Of a stretch of 64,000 nucleotides of DNA, positions 22,601-34,283 are shown piece after piece. The translations under genes were made by a program, and so were the position numbers. How positions within the stretch are numbered: the first letter of the stretch is position 1; every line of letters starts with the position of its first letter. The DNA lies in the NCBI GenBank assembly GCA_038030265.1, contig CM075941.1:49701952-49765951 (forward strand), written 5' to 3'. The notes below the pieces were generated by a model. The model was not told where the DNA came from, did not search any database, and saw only the letters and a program-made list of their open reading frames with translations. This DNA comes from Corythucha ciliata (taxonomy: Eukaryota; Arthropoda; Insecta; Hemiptera; Tingidae).

Positions 22601-25407
22601 TGGAGAGTAAAAAAGTGAACTTCCCGAAGGAAAATGGGCCTTTCTATAGCGTATAGAAAATTATTTCCTGACCGAAAACATCTAGCAGTGTATATTATTC
22701 AGAATAAGTAAATAATAAACCAAAAGTCAGTTTTATTGACTAAAATGCGTGATAATGATGGGTGTCCTTCTTTCCGCTGATAATTTCAGCGGTTTTTATG
22801 GGCAAATGGTGGGGGGGGGAGGTTTTTTTTTCATGTTGGAATTTGGCAATTAATGTTGAAGACCCCGACATACGAAACGTTCGACTTGCATATTTTTACC
22901 CTTCGGATGGATGGTGAGGGGACAGTACCGCTTTTATAATTGACTCCTATTTTATCATTTCAACCAATCAAGAACTATCTACTGTTTCGAAAAGCTAAGT
23001 ATTAAGCCAGTATTACACCACAGCACTGTAGGTTTTTTCAATTCTAAAGTTTAGACACTCAAAACACGTCCGTACCGCCGCGCCTTCGCGAGGGGGGGGG
23101 GGAGCTTCAAATTCAAACCCTCGAGTCCTTTCACGTTGTGACTGAGTTGCTCTTGAAGGCAGTCTCGTAAAATACTAAACTCGCCGTACACGAAATCTCC
23201 CTCGGCTCGTTGACATTAGGTACGACGCAATCATCCGCTACACATACGTTCGGCGGCACGCGCTTAAATAAAATAATTATCCCCCTTACCGGGGTAAAGG
23301 ATTTGGGAACTGAACGAAAATGTGAATGTGATTGACATTTTTTTTTAAATGTGATTTTTATCCGAATGCCTCCCTTCGTCTAGCGGTGATTGTTCTTGGT
23401 GGAGGGGAGTCACCTCATGTTTTTGGATTGATTAAGAGGTAAAACAATCCCTCTGTGTAGACGATAATACAAAAAATTGTCATCAACTTGCCACCTTCTC
23501 TTACTATTTGTATGTCTAGCACGGAGTGTTAACTGTCAAGTTTGATGGTGGTGGTGGTGGTGGGGGGGGGGATTGACGCAAAATCGTCCAAATTGTGTAT
23601 AGCCCTTTAGATTTTATTTGACATTTTAGACCACTGTCTTGTGTTGTAAGGGCCCAATTAATTCCTTTAGGTACTGTCTCAATTTGAACTATCCTACGAG
23701 GCGGTTTGGTTGTCATTGGATGATAGCGGGAACTTGGGAAGGGAAGAAAGCTTCGTCGGGCTTCTTAATTTTTTTCATCCTCCGAGTTCCATGAAATTTC
23801 AAGAGGGCAGGAGAGCAAAATTTAACTTTCGGCATAATTTCTCTGGAAATTTTAACCAAATTCGTGCTTTGGCGGCGGATCCTGGTGATATTATTTTGTT
23901 GTTCCCGCCAAACTCGTCAGTGGCCCTGTTTTTTGCCTTTTCCAAATGTTTCTTCCCATAAAAAATAATCTTCCAATTGAATCTCGTTTTTAGGGTGGAG
24001 AGTTTTACATTAAGATAGTGATCGTTGCATAAAATAAACAGGAAATCCAGACTTTAGTATAAATATATCCAGAAATCCAGTACAGCAACCAAAAAAGTAG
24101 AAATTCATCTTATTTTTTATTTCAAATTCGTTGAGTGGTTGAATAATTTATGACTTCACTTTTTATTATGTAGGTAGTCGCTCTCTTTCTTTCATTAATT
24201 CTATTCCCTTTTAATAGTTGACACCTACCCTGTTCCATTCTAGTTGCGTCAGATTTTTATTTTTATTTTGTAGGGTTCGTGATGTTTTCTCTAAAAAAAA
24301 AAAAAAAATAAAATAAAATCCCCGTGAAAGTGCGGCAATCAAACTACAGGCGGATAAACACGGATAAATATTTGTAAGGTGTATACATGTTTGCTCTCTG
24401 AATGTTGGGCAATTAGGGCGCGAAACAATGAACCATTGCCTAAAAATTTGATGCATTGCCAAAATACGCCGTTTTTTCGTTGTTGTTTTTTTTTTTTTCA
24501 TTGATTATTTCCGGGAGAAAGAATGCTGTGGGCTCACTGTGGAGGAAAAAAAAAAGAAGTGATTTTTAACCAAATTATCGTGTTTGGTGGGCCGGTTCTG
24601 AAGACCTCCGTTAACCTTTTCATTTTGTACATTTTCATGACAAATACGCGCGTGTTTCCAGGAGAAGGGGATGGGGGGGACACATCGAGATGAAATAAAA
24701 ACAAAATTCAAAAAACGATAAGTTATTTAATTCGATCACGCATTCTTTTTATATTCCGCGGCCTACAAGGACACATTTTATCGAATAGGATCCACAGAAA
24801 ACATTTTTTATTACGTTCAAAACATTTTTTTTTTTTCTTTTTCGGAAGGAACTGACTCTATAGACCCAGAAGGGGGCAGCCAATTATAAAAAAGGTCACC
24901 AAGAAGGACGAAAGGTCGACCGATTCACTTTTATTGTTCCGAGCTTTTAGGGGTTTTTACTTCGATGAAAAAATTTAGTTCCAACGATAAAAGGTTTCCC
25001 TTTCGTTTGTGCATATAAGTGCCTTGAACTCGTGAAAAAGTACTGGTGCAATGAGCTCTTCTGTATCCTTTTCTTCCAAAACTGTCACATTTTTGAGCCG
25101 GAAAAGGTTTATTGCTATACTTGAAACATATTTCAACAGGTAGCCCTTCTCCTCCACTTCACTTTTGACAAAATTCACTTTCCTTTCGGAAGCGCGGAGA
25201 ATCTTTTTTAACTTTGTACTTGAAGGGGGCTTGCCCTTTTTTTGCCTTCCCCTCCATTTACGGGAAGGCTGTAAATGAACTTGTTGCGAACTTACCGAAC
25301 AGTCTGTTTGTTTGCTTCTTCCATGCAACCTCCGGGAACATGACGACCAGTAGGAAGAGGACAATGGCAACTAGGTCGAATACAATCCAGTCTGAGATAT
25401 CGTACAT
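19657..25407 (-). CDS. CYP314A1: Ecdysone 20-hydroxylase, cytochrome P450 CYP314A1 (shade)
   Basis: Mitochondrial-clan P450 that hydroxylates ecdysone at C-20 to give the active moulting hormone 20-hydroxyecdysone. Eleven coding exons: 25296-25407, 22148-22264, 21994-22085, 21820-21926, 21563-21756, 21292-21487, 21067-21226, 20841-21007, 20690-20768, 19838-20035, 19657-19764. All junctions have GT/AG and compatible phases; the sum is 1530 nt, 509 aa plus stop. Exon 1 encodes a hydrophobic anchor (DLVAIVLFLLVVMF). Then come IPGPLPLPIIGT (~47-58), YPLRPPTE, SRPDRYTSTGVINEQG, LGRRMGF, the I-helix DFIAAGIKT (~318-326), ExxR as ESFR (379-382), PERW (433-436) and the haem loop FGIGRRMCPGKR (Cys458). 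RPPTE, INEQG, YYGLPVWK and TAPCVARIL are the features that point to shade. No disrupting mutation seen. Confidence 0.94.
20256..20311. repeat. Hairpin in CYP314A1 intron 9
   Basis: CGCGAAAAAACCATGGCAAC is followed after a short spacer by GTTGTCATGGTTTTTCGCG. The arms are about 20 bp with one mismatch and a length difference in the A-run. The C-run plus (CA)n near 20190-20210 is adjacent. Intron 9 (20036-20689) is longer than the other downstream introns, consistent with an insertion. Confidence 0.7.
22265..25295. other. CYP314A1 intron 1 (3.0 kb)
   Basis: This separates the anchor exon from the catalytic exons; the other introns that I assigned are short (mostly about 60 bp). It contains several C/G-runs (about 22427-22436, 23093-23102, 23565-23574) and (GGT)n near 23545-23563. 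No embedded gene or intact element was recognised. Confidence 0.7.
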
Positions 25408-25408
25408 T

Positions 25409-26629
25409 CTGAAAAATGAATAAATAATATATTTTCCTTCTGTTTTATTAATTTGACATAATGCCTATTGCCAGGTAAAGAATGGTAAAAGGTCAATGGT
25501 CTGGGATAATAAGGCGTTTCATTAGTTTAAGGTGTACTTTTGTGGTTTTTTCCTTTCTAGTTTAGAGAAAATTTACGGTCCCTTTTGAAGGTAGGATGTA
25601 ATTGAACATTTAGTGAATATTTTCGAAAGGAGACAAACTTATGGGGTTTTTCTATTCAAGCTCTTCTTAGTGTCAATTTTGTTGATGAAGGAACGATGTG
25701 AAGAAGGATGAATTTTAGTGGGGTCTTAATGAGTGGGTGGCCAGTTGATAAGTTCTACCTTCACCAAGTTTGCTATTGTTGAAAACAGTGGCTCTTTCCC
25801 TAGCAGAATGGTAAAAAAAACCTCCAAAAATAAGTAAATTCGTAGAAGCAGTCAATCTTCACCACAAAGTAGCCTGAACCTGTGGCATCCTCCTGAAAGC
25901 TTATTATTGCACCCACGACGCCCCGAGAACTCGCCGCCCCCTAGTTTTTGGCCAGAATACTGTATATCGTCTCTGGTAAAAAATTATGCCGTCTGTAGCG
26001 TGGCCAAATAGACGGAAACCGTCAATTTACCCCTTCAAACTATTGGCATTAACACTGCACATTTTGCCCTTAAAAAACAACACAATCTTGAAATTCCGTC
26101 CGAGAAACAGATTTACCACGGCAAAAATTTGCGAGTCGATGCTGTCAATTTTTCCAAGAAACTGATGGTAAAGTCGCTTGGAAACTTTAGAGGGTTAGGC
26201 TTTAATCCCCAGAACCTAATTGGTTTGCCTATAAGGCCATAGAATTCCACAAGTGAAAAAATGCATTCATTGGGGAGTAATATATGTATCTCGTACTCTG
26301 ACTACTCAGAGTGCTTTACAGTCATTGAAAAGCTAACGTAGCAAGGAAGTTTTCCCTATGAATGCAAAAAAAAAATTTCCTTTGACGAAATTGTGAAGAT
26401 CGCTGATGAACATTGGGCAGTAATGCAAATAACAAGTTTCCTTCGGATATCTAATACCCTAGCGGCTAGGGCCTTGGTGTAATTTTATTGAATTGAGGAC
26501 CAATAATGAAGGACATTTTATGCTCTTTTCAATGAGCTACTTACTTTTAGTTTAGCACCTGTCGATGAGGTCTTACTAGTCACTTGTTATAAAAAAAAAA
26601 CAAAAAAAAAACAGAGGGTTACCAAAAAA
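25409..26629. other. Upstream flank of CYP314A1
   Basis: A pyrimidine-rich TTTTTCAG sits immediately before the ATG-bearing exon (25408), so a noncoding 5' exon may lie further right. No coding gene seen. Confidence 0.35.
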
Positions 26630-26760
26630 ACACGAAAATGGCGATACTTCGAAAACCAATAGGAATTCCAAAAAACCTCAAGTAGTAATTTCGATCACAA
26701 ATGTGAGGTGTACTATCACCGTACTTTTTCTGTCGAGGTAATTTATGAACATCCTGTATA
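26630..26760 (-). repeat. Solo end of the CAGGGTGTTC inverted-repeat family
   Basis: AGTAATTTCGATCACAAATG and GGTAATTTATGAACATCC, then TGTA, parallel the right terminus at 62840-62916 (AGTAATTTCGACGGCAAATG, TTCATGAACACCC). No matching left terminus was found nearby. Confidence 0.5.
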
Positions 26761-26854
26761 TTGGAGCTCCAGAGGCTCAATTTCAAATTTTTAACTGGAA
26801 TTATCCGTTTTCAGGCCACTTGGGAACTTTTCAATGAAAAATTGACAGTAATGT

Positions 26855-27055
26855 AGGAGGGAATTGGTAGTTTTCAGGTCGAAATTGACACTTTCTAGGG
26901 CGAAATCGGTAGTTTCCAGGGTGAAATTTACAATTTATAATACGAAATTGATAGTTAATACGACAAAATTGATAGTTCGTAGGACGAAATGGACAGTTTA
27001 TGGGAAAAAATCGACAGTTTTCAGGATGGGATTGATAGTTTTCAAACACTTGCAT
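26855..27055. repeat. 21-bp tandem array, about 9 copies
   Basis: Units of the form GAAATTGATAGTTTTCAGGGC follow one another at exactly 21 bp across 26,870-27,040 with only substitutions. Because 21 is a multiple of three, one minus-strand frame reads as a 7-residue repeat (N-Y/C-x-F-x-P-x). No start context, splice site or flanking domain supports a protein. Confidence 0.8.
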
Positions 27056-27687
27056 GTGAGAATCGTCAGTTTAGCCATTTTTAAGGCACGTAAAGTCATT
27101 TTACACACTCAGATAAAGTCATTAGCCACACCTAGAAACGCGTGTGGCTAACGCTGAACCACTAAACGCTGAATATACTTGTAGGCTAGTTTTTTATTTA
27201 TTTAGGAAGAGATCAAGGGCCCCCCAATGGTCGGGGCCCCTAGGCAGCTGCCTATAGGCATAAATCCGGGTCTGGGTAGAGAGCCTTTTTAGAGGATCTG
27301 CTTGATGATTAGCGTATTCGCCGATCACATCCCCGATAATGGGGGTTTTAGAACGGGAAGTGGGGCTGGGGCGGTATAGGCATCAACCAACACGAAGGAC
27401 GCACTGAAAATACGCCAAAGTGAATAAAATAGCTCTCGCTTGTCTTCATGAGCGTCGTTAGCACCACCACTCATTTCAGCCAATAAACCAACCCTTATTC
27501 CACCAAACTGCAAAGATTTGACATAAAAAACGTTTGAAAATACTGCTTTTCGGAATTTCACTACTCGGGCTCATTTTTCATCCGCTGAATCCTACATTTA
27601 AAATAATATTTCTCACCGGGAAGATGGGAAATGTAACGCTCTTCCAACGGTGTGTTCTTATTTTATTTTCGGCCAGAAATAAGCGAG
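27056..27687. other. Gene-free stretch
   Basis: Around 27215-27260 is GGGCCCCCCAATGGTCGGGG followed by CCCCTAGGCAGCTGCC, a GC-rich block like the central modules of the foldback-like family. No gene. Confidence 0.3.
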
Positions 27688-27691
27688 TTAA

Positions 27692-27814
27692 GCCTTGTTC
27701 ACACGATAAACGACGGTACGATTAAAAACGTAGTATGTTCCTTGGTAGTGACCGGATGTTTTTGAAAAACCAGCATGCAATATAGCTTCAAACATTGCAT
27801 CGTGTGAACAGGGC
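27692..27814. mobile_element. TTAA-type MITE, ~123 bp
   Basis: GCCTTGTTCACACGAT at the left and ATCGTGTGAACAGGGC at the right form terminal inverted repeats, flanked by TTAA (27688-27691) and TTTA (27815-27818). TTAA target duplications are the rule for piggyBac-type transposons; here one copy has a mismatch. Non-coding. Confidence 0.6.
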
Positions 27815-27819
27815 TTTAC

Positions 27820-30800
27820 AGTCGTTTTAGTAACGCAAGGTCTATAACACGAACAAAAAATCTGAAAAGTGAAAAAAATCGGACTTCGTGCGGGGTGAAT
27901 TTTTTTTTCTTCTTCTTTTTTTGCAGAGGACAACTTTTGCCGCAAAGCAGTCGCAGAATCGAACCCTAGGCCGGTGGTGCGACCTTAACGTTAACACCCT
28001 GTATAATTTTCGGGTCTATATTTCAGTGTACATATCGCAGTGAGTTTGCAAGTTCGGGTCCTAGTTTTAGCGGAATTACAAATTTCCTTGATCGGCGTCC
28101 GCGAATTTAACTGTTTCGAGTGAAATGACAACTTTCGGACCCTTTGTTTTTGTTGTGGCAGAAACAGAACCAGTAACGGATCAATACATATCGACATTAC
28201 AAAGTTTGAATAACGATGTCCATCTTGGTACTGTTTCTCCCTTTTTCTCTTTATTAAATCTTATATTTATGGTGAGGAAGGTTTGAAAAAAGTGACCTGC
28301 CCCTGTATAGAATTTCATAAAAATGAAAAACACAATACTTACCTACCTATAAAATTTCTGGGTAAATGTAAATTCGTTTTTTGTTGGGAAGAAGGTGAAT
28401 GAAAGCCTTGGCTTAAGGGTAGGAAGTCACTGTATTCGACCCCCCCCCCTCACTATCCAACTGCAGCCCTGCCTTGAGTATTGCACCTACGAACAACGGA
28501 CTTGCTTTTTACCTCTACGGTATGAGGTAACGAAACGGAATGAAGTAACGGAACAAAAAGTAACGGAAGTCACTTCATTGTAACTTTTTTTCTAAGTAAC
28601 GAAATCGTTGATCTGTTATCGAACATTGATTGTTACGCCGTGAGCAACGTGTTACTACCCTGCTCTGCTAATTGAACTTCGAGAAATTTGAAATTTGGTC
28701 TCCAAAATCGGCAAACCCAACTTGTATGGGAAGAAAGACCATTATGATAGAATTATTTACTTTTTTATAGAATACGTTAGTATTTTGATGTGGGGGGCCT
28801 AAAACCTACGTCCCACGCGTTGGGCCTTGGTGTGGGGGGGGGGAGGCAATATAGCCTATCGGACACTGACGGTGTGAAAAACTCCAGTAATTACCACCAT
28901 TATTTTGATTTGATTCCAAACAATGTTGGTCAACTCCAAATTATGCTTCGCCCATTTAACTAGAAAAGGAAAGAAACGGTCGTACAGACGCTATCGCACG
29001 ATTTGACCGAGTGAGCGTGATTTTTGGCCAAAAAGTATTGGTCTCGTGACTAAAAAAAAAACGTTTAAACATTGAAAAAATTTGTTGCGATTCGCCCAGG
29101 TATGCCAATTAATGTATAAATGTGCCTTCACCACCACGTATTCCTGATTCGTCATGGATTTAAATTGATTACTGAAATAGCAGCCATTTTTTTCTGAGTT
29201 TCCTACTTTCCTAGTCTATTTGCGCTTTTTTTCACCCTTCAGTCTAAATTAAATAATTATTTTATGCGTTTTAAAAGAAATTATAATCAATTTGCTCAGC
29301 ATTCCCGTTTGAATGATTTTTAAATCATTTATCATCCCAAATAAGAGAAACTTCGCGAGGATGTCCTTTCCAGTTTCCTTGTGTTCGCAATTTCCAAGGT
29401 GAGGAAAGAGATTTTTTTTTGTTTAGGCGAATTCAGTTTTTGTTTTCTGTGAGCAGCAAAATTGTACACGGCAGGTGTCCCTCCCCGGATGCATTACATC
29501 CGTTTGGTCTACTTCCTGAAAAACTAATCCTTTTCTTAACCCTTTCCGCGATCTTATTGTTTATCTAGTTTAGACCCTTTTAACACCTCCCCCTTTCCTC
29601 ACTCCATGAACTATATATACCAATCATTGTTCCCTCGATTCAGTTTTACGTAATCCCGCGCAGATTTGTTATTTTGGTGAAGAGAAAGAGGAAAAAAAAT
29701 GTAATACGACTCTTCGTCTAATTGAGCAGTGTAAATAATTTAAATAGAGGATAAAAGACGATAAAGTGTGGCCGGGGGGAGGTGAGAGGGTGAGAACTCG
29801 ACACAGGGCCAAGGTATTCGTTTCAAGGTGAACATTCATTGACTTACACTATTACAGTTGACTTTTGACAACAAAACATTGAAGGTGAATGTTCGGTGCG
29901 GGCGATTTTTTCGCTCTTTTTTTGACTGTATGTCGAATGACGCACCCCCCCCCCCTCCTTTCAACTCCACCGAAGAGAATAAAGCGCTGTCTCAAAATTG
30001 ATTGGAAAAAAAAAAGAGAAGAAATTGCGGGTGTCGTGGGCTGCCGCTGTGCTTACTGTACACCTCGCGGAAGTACGCGCAGTACAACAGGGGACTTCAC
30101 TCTGTAACAACAAAGGACGTTTTTTGTCTTCTTTCAAGCGAGCTAAACGTTTCTGCGAGATGAGGTGAGACGTCCCCATTGTTTCCACTGGGACAAACAT
30201 TTATGGAGTTTGAGAGCAAGTTCCCCAGAACCACTGCTGAGACCTTTTTTTGTTGAAATTTTGTTCGATTCACTCAAATTATTGTTTTACGCGGGGTAAC
30301 GTCTTTACGGATTTTTTTTTTTTTTTAGTAAACCCCGTTGGATGAAACGTGGACAAGTTTATTTTGTTTTTAAAATATATTTTAATGACTTTTCGAAGGC
30401 CCAGACTGATTAAAAGGCCTCAACTCCCCAGCCACCAACAAAATGACATTATAGACGAAATCTGATAATTTTTACTTTATTAGAGAGAAACAAATGCTTG
30501 GCTATTTGAGAAACACGTTGAGGGACGCGCCCCAATTTAGAACTGGTTGTCAAAACTTGTTTAATACCCGCGAAACTTATCTGTCAGTTTTACGAAACCC
30601 GAGTAATTTTAGTCTGAACTACTATGGTAACATAGTCGAAAGCTTTCGGCTTAGTTTCTCCTCCTGAACACTTGTCGGGCTGCTTCAAAATATACAATTT
30701 TTTTAAAAATTTAATATGATGATGGAAGGCTGTAGTACGGAGGCGTATAAAACGCCCCTCCGCCCATTTAATAAACTATTTCCTTAATCGTAATAATTAT

Positions 30801-32396
30801 TGTTAAAATACCTTAGTCTTTTGATGTGGTCCAGTAAGTTTATTTTTCCGGCATCGGTAAGATTCATAACACTTCGCGAAATTTTTCAACAATAAAGAAG
30901 AAAAAGCAAAAAAAAAAAATAACCTATGGTTCTCGAAAAACGCCGACTATGAACAAAGTGAGCGTAAGAGGAAGGTCCTGTCATAGAACGCACCGGTACC
31001 GGTGTGTATGTGTCTTCGCCTTCGCTCCGAAGACTGAATAAACCCAGCGTAAAATGAAAACCCGGTTAACACCCGTGGAAGGAGTACCAGAACTCCCGGC
31101 GTGAGACAAGAGCAGCGGCATTATACGAAGGAACAAACCGACTAGTCCTTCTCCCTTGCAACTTGCTCGATTTTCTTCATTCTAATCTCACCGCACTTGG
31201 AAAGACAAGCCCTGTTTTTCCTAAAAGGATTTTTTTTTGTATGTATTTTTAATAATGTTTATGTGGAAGTTGAACCCTTTAGCGACTTTTGCACTCCCTC
31301 TCCCAAGATCGTCGACCTTTTTTTTTTTTTAAGAAAAAAAAACTCCCCTCCAGCACCACCACTACAAGCTAAAAACTACTTAAAAAACACGTGCTAACAA
31401 TAACGAACTTGTATTCATCCAGCACGTCCAATTCGCCGTTCCTACGATCATCATACTCATCACGACCCTCCCCCCGCCCTCCTCCTCCTCATCATCATTC
31501 CTCTTAAACCACACAATTCACAAATTACGTGCAAACCTTTCGAAGTCCTCCTGTTGAAATGCCATGTCCCTCGTAGAAAACACCAATTTTAAAGTTGATC
31601 GCCGTGTTGAAACGTTCGAAATTAATCACAGCCTTTTCCATTCTCGTCTTGAATCAAACTGACCAGAACGAGGGAAAAAAGTGGGTTTAAATTTTTCCAG
31701 TTTTATGCCGATTTATCCGAGTTTTATTTTCGCTTACTCCCACTTTTTTTCATATTTCAAAAAAATTGATATTGTCGACAAAAAAAAATTAGTCATTTTT
31801 AACGCGTATTTCTTTCGTATTTTACCTAATTCCCATCAAATTGGATGTGTGCCAAGGGTTAAGAAATTATTTTTTTTTAGTACGGGGCTTCTCATAAGGT
31901 GCGGAATCTTCAAAAAATCCTATCTGCAACATCCAGTTCGGAACGCGGAACCGGGTGCATTTCATTGCGTGTTAGGAAATTAGGAAATGAACTTTCTCGC
32001 CCATTGACTTTTCCTGAGCGGTATAACATCAATTGAAGAGTTGAGTTACAAGCGAGCCGAGTACCAAAGTCGCTGGGTAAAATTTTGCCCACTCCACAGC
32101 CACTGGACCGGCTTTTAATAGGGCTGGGCGGGGGGACTCCATTTTTTTTTCTTCTTCTGTCGGTACGGGATCATCGTCGAAACCTCTCTGTCTGCGCCTC
32201 GAAAGTTTTTTTTTTGGTCATTCAGTTTTGGTCCATGGACTACCTGGGCTGTAACCAAAGAGAAAGAGGACACGTGCCCCGGCCCACAACAAAAGCAACT
32301 TATCCATAGGGGTGGCGCTTTTTCCAGGAAGTTATTAGCCGAGCGTTTGGTACCGAAGACAGGGAACCGACTTTGACATACTGTTAAAATCTAGTG
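27820..32396. other. Long gene-free stretch
   Basis: No exon with recognisable homology. Seen: GTAACGGAA-type short repeats at about 28525-28610; G/C-runs at 28441, 28837 and 29946; several A/T homopolymers; GCACCGGTACCGGTG near 30990. Open frames are under 110 codons and lack domains. Regulatory or noncoding transcribed DNA cannot be excluded. Confidence 0.35.
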
Positions 32397-32400
32397 TTAA

Positions 32401-32633
32401 AGGCACGTTCACAAGCTCTATGTTTACGTTCTGTGGAGTCTTTTCAGCCAAACAAATTTAGTCCCGCGAAAAATGAAGCATTTTGATAGGTTACATGGAC
32501 TCCACAGACGCATTGCACAGAGCTTGTGTGGAGTCTGTGCAACTAAACAACTGCATTCCCTCGAAAAAAGAAGCATTTTGATAGGTTTCATAGACACCTC
32601 ACAACTAAAACATACAGAGCTTGTGAACGGGCC
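32401..32633. mobile_element. TTAA-type MITE, 233 bp
   Basis: Perfect TTAA on both sides (32397-32400, 32634-32637). The left end GGCACGTTCACAAGCTCT and right end AGAGCTTGTGAACGGGCC are inverted with few differences. Inside, AAGCATTTTGATAGGTT occurs twice in direct orientation and GACTCCACA blocks are inverted. Non-coding; a piggyBac-mobilised element is the natural inference. Confidence 0.75.
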
Positions 32634-32639
32634 TTAACA

Positions 32640-33159
32640 ACTTCCGACCGCACGAAACGAGAACTGATTTTTAGAACCCTTGCCCCCCCTCCCGCCGCAA
32701 CCAATCTAACCACGGACATTTTAGTACATACCACTAATATAATAGCGTAACTAGAGGGGCATACAGGGGGCGCCATGCCTCGGGAACCGATACTAGGGGG
32801 GTGCAACTTTGAAAACAGCGTTTTTTTCACACTTCTGATTGTACCGTATAATAACTTTACGGGTGTCCCACGTTTCTGGAATGAGAAGGAAATCAAAATT
32901 ACCAGGTAGGTACAGATCCAGTCGAAAAAGGCAGAGATTTCAGACACCGAGATTCCATTATTTTAGCCATGAATTAGCGTATTAATGGAATTTTAGTGCG
33001 CAAACCCCGCGAAAACGGCCACTGAATTTGAGCACAAAAATCCGTACCTAATTTACCGTACCTAATTAATCCGTACCTAAGCTTGCCGCGTGAAAATTTT
33101 TTTTTGTTTAGAAAAATCCGCAAAGCTGTTTTTTTAGAGAGTGAAATCCTCGGATTTTC
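32640..33159. other. Gene-free stretch with a repeat tip-like motif
   Basis: TAGCGTAACTAGAGGGGCAT near 32743-32762 resembles the GGCGTA(G/A)C tips of the foldback-like family. No gene seen. Confidence 0.3.
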
Positions 33160-33375
33160 GGAGTGAAATTTCTCGAAATTTGTTTTTCAGCGAGCCAGAT
33201 CCAGGAAAATGGCCAATTTTTTGGCAAGAAAAATCAGGAAAATTGATTTGTCAGTGATTGAAATCTGTGAAATTATTTTTTTTGTGGGGAAGAGCTGCAA
33301 AATCGATTTTTTATTGAGCAAAAACGACGAAAGTGGCTTTGAATTAGGCCGCTCCACGAAATTGGACCTTCATTA
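33160..33375. repeat. Diverged ~31-33-bp array
   Basis: Phrases GGAAAATTGATTTG, GTGAAATTATTTTTT and GCAAAATCGATTTTTTATTG recur at about 31-33 bp. The array abuts a 16-base A-run, then the inverted repeat at 33406. Confidence 0.45.
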
Positions 33376-33405
33376 CAAAAAAAAAAAAAAAACGATTGCA
33401 CGGGT

Positions 33406-33717
33406 GATTCCTCGACCCCCCTCCAATGAACCCTCGTCAACTACTCGGCATACGTTTTCTGGTCTTATTTCTGCACCAATCCTGTTTTTCAAGGACTCGT
33501 TTTAATCTTCAGGAAATTCCGCATATGCAGAAGATTTCCTTTGAAATTCGCCTTGAACTTTTACCTTGTAATTTCACGGATTTTTTTTCGACTTATTTGA
33601 AAAAAGGAAAACTACTGCATATGCGGAATTTGCTGAAGATTAAAACGAGTCCTTAAAAACCAGTATTGGTGCAGAAATAAGGCCAGAAAATTATGATTGG
33701 AGGTGGTCGAGGAATCA
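33406..33717. mobile_element. Foldback MITE, ~312 bp
   Basis: GATTCCTCGAC at the left is the complement of GTCGAGGAATC at the right. Inner blocks CTTATTTCTGCACCAAT, GGACTCGTTTTAATCTTCAG and AATTCCGCATATGCAG all have inverted partners at 33600-33690. The right arm lacks about 20 bp present in the left. Non-coding; it ends just before the LINE fragment at 33740. Confidence 0.8.
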
Positions 33718-34283
33718 TCACTGCAATTCCCCGTCAAGGCTGCTTTTGCTCTTTACAGTATGTATTGTGCTGGAAGGGTTTGATGCGAAGGAGGCAACGG
33801 CGGTCACTTTCTGTGATCTGAGTAAGGCGTTTGAATGTGTCTCTAAGGACTTTCTGCTGGAAAAGCTAGCGCGGTCGAACTTGTCAGGACATGCCCTGGA
33901 TCTGGTAGAATCCTATCTCTCTAACCGTAAACAAATTGTAGACTGCAATGGCATACAGAAATCGCCACGTGATATTTCTTTTGGTGTACCACAAGGATCA
34001 TAGTTTGGGCCTTTATTATTTTCGGCCATGATAAATGATATAGATCGATGCTTGCCCTGCAAAGTGCTGCTGTATGCTGATGACACTACTCTAGTCAATG
34101 TTTCTTGCTCCCCTCTGACACTGCCCGCGAACTTGCAAATCATTCTCTTTCATCGCGAAAGAATGGTTCATGGTCATAAGCTGGCACTTAATGAGGATAA
34201 GTCGAAACAATAATTGTTTAGTTTAAGTGCGTCTGTGCCTAGTGAAAGCTTTAAATATATGGGCTTGTTATTCGAATCTGTTA

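Noticed and set aside
26831..27055. Minus-strand frame with a 7-residue repeat as a real protein
   Set aside because: It is an automatic reading of a 21-bp array; no splice sites, start context or non-repeat domain support it.
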